Of a stretch of DNA of 64,000 nt, positions 61,579 to 64,000 are shown in pieces (position 1 is the stretch's first letter; every line of letters begins with the position of its first letter). Below the pieces are notes generated by a model. That model saw only the letters and a list, made by a program, of their open reading frames with translations, did no database searches and was not told the origin of the DNA. Location of the stretch: positions 67,794-131,793 of the forward strand of contig CALFLO010000077.1 of NCBI GenBank assembly GCA_937880175.1, in the 5' to 3' direction. Both the position numbers and the translations under genes were made by a program. Source of the stretch: an uncultured Gluconobacter sp. (GTDB taxonomy: Bacteria > Pseudomonadota > Alphaproteobacteria > Acetobacterales > Acetobacteraceae).

Positions 61579-62184
61579 ATGGATGATCGCGTCACACAGG
61601 TTCTGGAGCTTTATCACGAGCGCCTTCAGACCGAGCAGGAAGAGCGCCGCGCCGGCATTCACCGGCCCAATTCCGAGCGGTTTCTGGCCGTGGGACGACG
61701 GACCGGACAGCTCATCAGCATTCTCGCGCGTGTTCTGGACAAGCCGACCATTCTCGAACTCGGAACGTCCTACGGCTATTCCACAATCTGGCTGGCCGAA
61801 GCGGCGCGCACCTCCGGCGGACGGCTCGTCACCATGGAACTTGAGGCGCACAAGATCGCCTATGCCCGCGACATGGCCGAACGCGCCGGACTGGCCGATC
61901 ACGTCGATTTCCGACACGGCGATGCGCTGGACCTGATCGCCCAGATGGATCACGGCATCGATTTCGTCCTGATGGATGTGTGGAAGGACCTTTATGTTCC
62001 CTGCCTCGAAGCCGTCCTGCCGAAACTCAACCCGGGCGCCATCATCGTTGCGGATAACATGCGCGTTCCCGGCGGCGAAGAGGCGCGCAAATACCAGCAG
62101 GCCGTCCGCGCAATCCCGCACATGCTGAGCGTGCCGCTGCCCGTGGGCACAGGGCTCGAAGTCAGCCGTTATCTTCCCGCGTAA
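61579..62184 (+). CDS. Class I SAM-dependent O-methyltransferase
   Basis: A 201-residue methyltransferase with the SAM-binding motif ILELGTSYGYSTIW (about residues 57-70) and a DVWKDLYVPCLEA acidic segment in the metal/catalytic region of catechol-OMT-like enzymes. It may methylate catechols or other small phenolics, which would fit the iron-uptake context, but the true substrate is unknown. It sits between the Sel1 and DUF4405 genes. Confidence 0.8.
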   Translation: MDDRVTQVLELYHERLQTEQEERRAGIHRPNSERFLAVGRRTGQLISILARVLDKPTILELGTSYGYSTIWLAEAARTSGGRLVTMELEAHKIAYARDMAERAGLADHVDFRHGDALDLIAQMDHGIDFVLMDVWKDLYVPCLEAVLPKLNPGAIIVADNMRVPGGEEARKYQQAVRAIPHMLSVPLPVGTGLEVSRYLPA

Positions 62185-62237
62185 TTCCGTTCTCACCTCA
62201 ACCTGCGTCCGGGGCTGTCCCGGCACAAGAAAGCAAC

Positions 62238-62786
62238 ATGTTCAAGACATTCATGAACCGATACGGAACCCCACTGACGACCGGGTTCTTCATTGTCTCC
62301 GGCGTCACGGGGGTGGCGCTGTTTTTCCACTGGGCGCCACAGTCGTTTCATCCCATCCATGAATGGCTGAGCATGGTGCTTCTCGCGCCGTTCATCCTGC
62401 ATCTGGTGAAGAACTGGACGTCTCTGGTCAATTACGCCCGTCGCAAGACGCTGTATGTGCCGCTGATCATCGCGTTCGCGGCCTGCATCCCGTTCTTCTT
62501 TCAGGCTCCGAGCGGACATGCGGGCAACCGGCAGACCGCGTTCATGGCGCTCCCAGTGCTGGAACATGCGCCGCTGTCCGATATCGCCCCTCTGCTTCAC
62601 ATGGACGCGGATGGCCTGATCCATCGCCTTCAGTCTCAGGGCTACACGGTCACATCGGCGGACCAGACCCTCGACGATATTGCAAAAGCATCGGGACGCC
62701 CCGCCAATGACACGGTGGTCGCGGCCCTTCAGCGACCGCATGACCATGGCGGCCATCACCAGCATCCTGAAGGACATCAGGACTAA
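62238..62786 (+). CDS. DUF4405 membrane protein with His-rich tail
   Basis: A 182-residue protein with three N-terminal helices resembling DUF4405 (the TGFFIVSGVTGVALFFHW, HPIHEWLSMVLLAPFILHL, HLVKNWTSLVNY segments). Its conserved His residues suit haem or quinone redox work. The C-terminus has a His-rich tail (PHDHGGHHQHPEGHQD), a possible metal-binding element. Located between the methyltransferase and ExbB genes and closed by a strong terminator; a role in iron reduction or respiration is plausible but unproven. Confidence 0.75.
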   Translation: MFKTFMNRYGTPLTTGFFIVSGVTGVALFFHWAPQSFHPIHEWLSMVLLAPFILHLVKNWTSLVNYARRKTLYVPLIIAFAACIPFFFQAPSGHAGNRQTAFMALPVLEHAPLSDIAPLLHMDADGLIHRLQSQGYTVTSADQTLDDIAKASGRPANDTVVAALQRPHDHGGHHQHPEGHQD

Positions 62787-62821
62787 GAAAAAAAGCCCCG
62801 GTCAGACCGGGGCTTTTTTTT
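62787..62821 (+). terminator. Intrinsic terminator after DUF4405 gene
   Basis: AAAGCCCCGGT pairs with ACCGGGGCTTT across a CAG loop, flanked by A and T runs on both sides. It separates the upstream genes from exbB. Confidence 0.9.
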
Positions 62822-62877
62822 GCCCGGAAGCGCGCGCCGGACACGATACGACATGCGAGAGGATGCGAATTATTCTT

Positions 62878-62902
62878 GATAGTGAGAATGACTCTCATTA
62901 TC
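62878..62902. promoter_or_regulatory. Fur-like box before exbB
   Basis: The sequence begins GATAGTGAGAATGACTCTCA and ends TTATC, a near-palindromic 25-bp site sharing TGAGAATGACTCT with the piuC/RND box. It lies 38-63 bp upstream of the exbB start. Confidence 0.75.
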
Positions 62903-62940
62903 GTTGTTTTAATATTTCCGCAGTTCCTACAGGTGCCGTG

Positions 62941-63666
62941 ATGTCCCTTAGCTTTTCCCCCTGGCAGATGTTTCTCGACGCCGGCCCGGTCGTGCGGGGC
63001 GTCATGACAATCCTTGCGATGGCCTCGCTGGTGACCTGGACGATCTTCATTGCCAAATCCATCGAACTCCAGCGCCTGCGCTCGCGTCTGAAGAAATCGG
63101 AAATCACGCTCGAAGACGCCGAGACACTGGATATCGGCGAGGAATGGACGCGCACCGGATCGGGCTCCGGTATCGCCCATGCGATGGTCATGGCCGCCGA
63201 AGTGGAGCGTCAGCGCTCGCAGGATATCCCCGGTGACCGCGAAGGCATCAAGGAGCGGATCGTGCTGCATCTTGAAAGGCTGGAAGCCGCCGAAGGCCGC
63301 CGGCTGATGCGGGGGACGGGCGTTCTTGCGACCATTGGCGCGACCTCTCCGTTCGTTGGGCTGTTCGGCACGGTCTGGGGCATCATGTCGTCCTTCACGG
63401 GCATTGCGGCCGCCCATGCCACCAGCCTCGCGGTTGTGGCGCCGGGCATTGCCGAAGCGCTTCTGGCCACGGCACTCGGTCTCGTCGCCGCCATTCCGGC
63501 CGTGGTGATCTACAACCATCTCGCCCGCCAGACGGCAGCCTGCCGCGCCTGTGTTGCGGATCTGACGTCGCTCGTCATGCGCCTCGTTTCGCGGGATCTG
63601 GCGCGTGGGATCAATGGCGGGAAGGTGCTCCGCTTCGGCCGCGATACGCTGGCAGCGGCAGAGTAA
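62941..63666 (+). CDS. exbB: ExbB/TolQ-type proton-channel protein
   Basis: A 241-residue MotA/TolQ/ExbB-family protein that forms the proton channel energising TonB receptors. It has an N-terminal helix (GVMTILAMASLVTWTIFIAKS), the conserved cytoplasmic part, and the two C-terminal helices containing GLFGTVWGIMSSF and ALLATALGLVAAIPAVVIYN. A frame extends upstream across the terminator and Fur-like box, so ATG 62941 was used. It is followed 6 bp later by exbD. Confidence 0.9.
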   Translation: MSLSFSPWQMFLDAGPVVRGVMTILAMASLVTWTIFIAKSIELQRLRSRLKKSEITLEDAETLDIGEEWTRTGSGSGIAHAMVMAAEVERQRSQDIPGDREGIKERIVLHLERLEAAEGRRLMRGTGVLATIGATSPFVGLFGTVWGIMSSFTGIAAAHATSLAVVAPGIAEALLATALGLVAAIPAVVIYNHLARQTAACRACVADLTSLVMRLVSRDLARGINGGKVLRFGRDTLAAAE

Positions 63667-63672
63667 GCTGCC

Positions 63673-64000
63673 ATGGCCATCCGGATCCGCCACGCGGACG
63701 AAACCGTGCTCGAAGCGCACGAAATCAACGTCACGCCGTTCATCGATGTCATGCTGGTGCTGCTCGTGATCTTCATGGTCACGGCCCCGCTCACGACCGT
63801 CAACGTCCCCGTCGATCTTCCGTCCTCCACGCAGCAGACGGCACCCCGGCCAGACGAGCCCGTGTTCCTGACCGTCAAGGCGGATCACAATCTGGCGCTT
63901 GGCGAAAACGACGTACCCGCTGCCCAACTGACTGAAGCGCTTGCGGCCGCGACCAAGGGCAACCGTGACGAACGCATTTTCCTGCGTGCGGACAAGACCG
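63673..64000 (+). CDS. exbD: ExbD/TolR-type protein, 3' end outside window
   Basis: About 109 codons of an ExbD are visible from ATG 63673; no stop is reached before the window ends. The N-terminal NVTPFIDVMLVLLVIFMV helix carries the family Asp that handles protons, followed by the periplasmic domain (NVPVDLPSSTQQTAPRPDEP). It is coupled to exbB and is probably followed by tonB. Confidence 0.9.
   Translation, partial: MAIRIRHADETVLEAHEINVTPFIDVMLVLLVIFMVTAPLTTVNVPVDLPSSTQQTAPRPDEPVFLTVKADHNLALGENDVPAAQLTEALAAATKGNRDERIFLRADKT

Overview
The window looks like chromosomal DNA of an acetic acid bacterium (Acetobacteraceae), most likely Gluconobacter or a close relative. This rests on a three-subunit membrane-bound aldehyde dehydrogenase (molybdopterin large subunit, 2Fe-2S small subunit, tri-haem cytochrome c), a cytochrome bc1 operon, many TonB-dependent receptors, an OprB porin and generally high GC. 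The genus is inferred from gene content and remembered family knowledge; no database search was run. No rRNA, tRNA, CRISPR array, insertion sequence or prophage was seen.

Layout. 0-1.2 kb: end of a polytopic membrane protein. 1.3-5.5 kb: aldehyde dehydrogenase operon (minus strand). 5.9-10.9 kb: FecCD-type ABC importer (permease, ATPase, binding protein) followed by a GH20 hexosaminidase. 11-14.8 kb: HAD phosphatase, a GT8-like glycosyltransferase with a possible fascin-like N-terminal domain, a LacI regulator and a small secreted Cys protein. 14.9-19.5 kb: a sulfide/persulfide module, in which an ArsR regulator and a 1-Cys peroxiredoxin diverge from an ETHE1-like metallo-beta-lactamase, a DUF442-sulfide:quinone oxidoreductase fusion and a TauE/SafE exporter, with an 18-bp palindrome between them. 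19.5-21.3 kb: small membrane protein, XRE-cupin regulator, stand-alone STN-domain protein. 21.3-24.4 kb: bc1 operon (Rieske, cytochrome b, cytochrome c1) and a divergent cytochrome c. 24.5-30.1 kb: TetR regulator and two divergent TonB receptors. 30.2-32.8 kb: PAS-GGDEF-EAL protein and a PiuC-type dioxygenase behind a Fur-like box. 32.9-38.6 kb: tripartite heavy-metal-type RND efflux operon. 38.6-46.1 kb: porin, nitrilase-family amidase, a small protein plus glutathionylspermidine-synthase-like ATP-grasp pair, and a DUF1800/DUF1501 pair. 46.1-49.2 kb: TonB receptor divergent from a TetR gene, with two shared AT-rich palindromes. 49.4-54.4 kb: creatinase-like M24 protein, MFS transporter and TonB receptor. 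54.5-58.1 kb: phosphate-related genes (PPK2, OprB porin, PstS). 58.2-64 kb: iron-uptake cluster behind Fur-like boxes (siderophore receptor, Sel1 protein, methyltransferase, DUF4405 protein, ExbB, start of ExbD).

How the genes fit together. Aldehyde dehydrogenase and bc1 belong to periplasmic oxidative metabolism. PiuC, the siderophore receptor, ExbB and ExbD form an apparent Fur regulon, since three AT-rich palindromes share a GAGAAT core. The two least ordinary loci are the sulfide module, where a DUF442 domain sits on SQR rather than on the lactamase, and the M24-MFS-TonB receptor locus, whose hydrolase has lost three of the five usual metal ligands and whose leader holds an apparent terminator between promoter and start codon. 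The five TonB receptors include two paralogous pairs, 25209-27548 with 52096-54420 and 27785-30091 with 46127-48361.
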